The notes beneath the pieces were generated by a model. That model ran no database searches, had not been told where the DNA came from, and was given only the letters and a program-made list of their open reading frames with translations. The position numbers were made by a program, and so were the translations under genes. Shown piece after piece: positions 63,242 through 64,000 of a stretch of DNA of 64,000 bases. The first letter of the stretch is position 1. Each line of letters begins with the position of its first letter. This DNA comes from Kocuria massiliensis (GTDB lineage Bacteria; Actinomycetota; Actinomycetes; Actinomycetales; Micrococcaceae), in assembly GCF_900169715.1 (NCBI RefSeq), contig NZ_LT835161.1, forward strand, positions 983,590-1,047,589, in the 5' to 3' direction.

Positions 63242-64000
63242 ATGAATCCTCATCTCACTACTGCCCCTGGCCATGGATTATCCGTTCCGCCCCGCAAGGA
63301 GGGGCGGACCCGCCTCGGCGTCATGGGCGGAACATTCGATCCGATTCACCATGGCCACCTGGTTGCGGCCAGCGAAGTCGCCTCGGTTTTTGACCTCGAT
63401 GAAGTGGTTTTCGTGCCCACAGGCGAGCCGTGGCAGAAAGCCGACAAGAAGGTGTCATCCGCGGAGCACCGGTACCTGATGACGGTCGTCGCGACGGCAT
63501 CGAATCCGCGATTTACGGTATCTCGGGTCGATATCGACCGCCCTGGGCCGACGTACACGGTCGATACTCTTCGAGACCTCCGTTCCCTTCGTCCCAATGC
63601 GGACTTGTTTTTCATCACGGGCGCAGATGCTATGGCGCAGATTCTTTCGTGGAAAGACGCCTCAGACATGTGGGATCTCGCGTATTTTGTCGGGGTCACT
63701 CGTCCCGGACACGAGTTGGCGGCGCCCTATCACGGCGAGGGTGTGGGATTGCTGGAAGTGCCGGCGATGGCCATCTCGTCGACCGATGTCAGGAGACGTT
63801 CCGCGGCAGGCAAGCCGGTCTGGTACTTGGTTCCCGACGGCGTCGTCCAGTACATCAACAAGTACGACCTGTATGATCCGCACGGTGAGACGGGAGACGA
63901 ACCGGACCGCCAGAACCCCGATCGCCTCCCGAGGGAACATGGGGGAGAAACCCAGACCGGTAGACTCAACAACGACGCAGTAACGCCGCGTCGAGCGGAT
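63242..64000 (+). CDS. nadD: Nicotinate-mononucleotide adenylyltransferase, open at the right edge
   Basis: Makes deamido-NAD from NaMN and [27 protein letters not shown] holds the HxGH nucleotidyltransferase motif, followed by [41 protein letters not shown] and the C-terminal ISSTDVRRR. No stop codon occurs before position 64000, so at least 253 codons are open. The family usually ends near [10 protein letters not shown]; here a hydrophilic extension of more than 40 residues ([16 protein letters not shown] onward) follows. The start is ATG 63242 without a clear ribosome site; ATG 63323 at the motif itself would be too short. Confidence 0.93.
   Translation, partial: MNPHLTTAPGHGLSVPPRKEGRTRLGVMGGTFDPIHHGHLVAASEVASVFDLDEVVFVPTGEPWQKADKKVSSAEHRYLMTVVATASNPRFTVSRVDIDRPGPTYTVDTLRDLRSLRPNADLFFITGADAMAQILSWKDASDMWDLAYFVGVTRPGHELAAPYHGEGVGLLEVPAMAISSTDVRRRSAAGKPVWYLVPDGVVQYINKYDLYDPHGETGDEPDRQNPDRLPREHGGETQTGRLNNDAVTPRRAD

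Noticed and set aside
1-64000. CRISPR array, prophage or insertion sequence
   Set aside because: No regularly spaced repeats, integrase, transposase or phage genes were seen on either strand.

Overview
The window is a gene-dense, fairly GC-rich bacterial chromosome segment from an actinobacterium, most likely a member of the Micrococcales (Micrococcaceae-like). This rests on gene content. There is a polyprenol-phosphomannose-dependent mannosyltransferase of the MptB type, an Rv2466c-type DsbA protein, an Nei1-type glycosylase beginning MPEGH, paired clpP1/clpP2, a DUF4233 gene behind folC, a translationally acting T-box in front of a long ileS, and GTG starts on several genes. The order pepN / rpiB / nei / tig / clpP1 / clpP2 / clpX and folC / DUF4233 / ndk / rne / rplU / rpmA / obgE / proB / proA / nadD matches, as I remember it, the backbone shared with Mycobacterium. 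The blocks between these backbone genes are lineage-specific. No rRNA, CRISPR array, prophage or intact insertion sequence was seen.

Layout: 1-6.4 kb holds the end of gnd, the minus-strand set msrA-cysK-cysE (cysteine synthesis), a Nif3-like gene, the RNase P RNA (minus), yaaA and def. 6.5-10.8 kb is a five-gene plus-strand operon, bioY / acyl-CoA ligase / thiolase / bioM / bioN, under a 13-bp BioQ-like operator: a complete ECF biotin transporter with two acyl-CoA enzymes inserted, as in Bacillus yhfU-yhfT-yhfS. 10.9-16 kb has tRNA-His, orn, mptB, tRNA-Arg, an orphan hexapeptide acetyltransferase, a gene-free AT-richer stretch, a GNAT acetyltransferase and a lipoprotein. 16-27.5 kb has ettA, tesB, a truncated haemoglobin, pepN, rpiB, nei and a divergent purine pair (NCS2 permease and 8-oxoguanine-deaminase-like amidohydrolase) with a palindromic operator candidate.

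27.6-35.5 kb has tRNA-Gly and tRNA-Pro, trigger factor, clpP1-clpP2, clpX, a small membrane gene split by an in-frame stop, an Rv2466c-like protein and an LssY_C membrane protein. 35.6-38.2 kb is valS. 38.3-46.1 kb carries an SDR gene and then an assimilatory sulfate-reduction cluster (sirohydrochlorin chelatase, sulfite reductase, APS reductase, cysD, cysN, cysG) that turns sulfate into sulfide, the substrate of the CysK encoded near the left end. 46.1-54 kb has the ileS T-box leader, ileS, folC, a DUF4233 gene, a divergent FolC-like paralogue, ndk and a VKOR-type membrane oxidoreductase. 54.6-64 kb has rne, rplU, rpmA, obgE, proB, proA, a small membrane protein and nadD, whose reading frame is still open at the right edge.

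Most genes are housekeeping. The points most worth a second look are the biotin operon with embedded acyl-CoA enzymes, the FolC-like paralogue with altered catalytic motifs, the T-box that fixes the ileS start, the nonsense-split membrane gene, and several perfect or near-perfect short palindromes at promoters.
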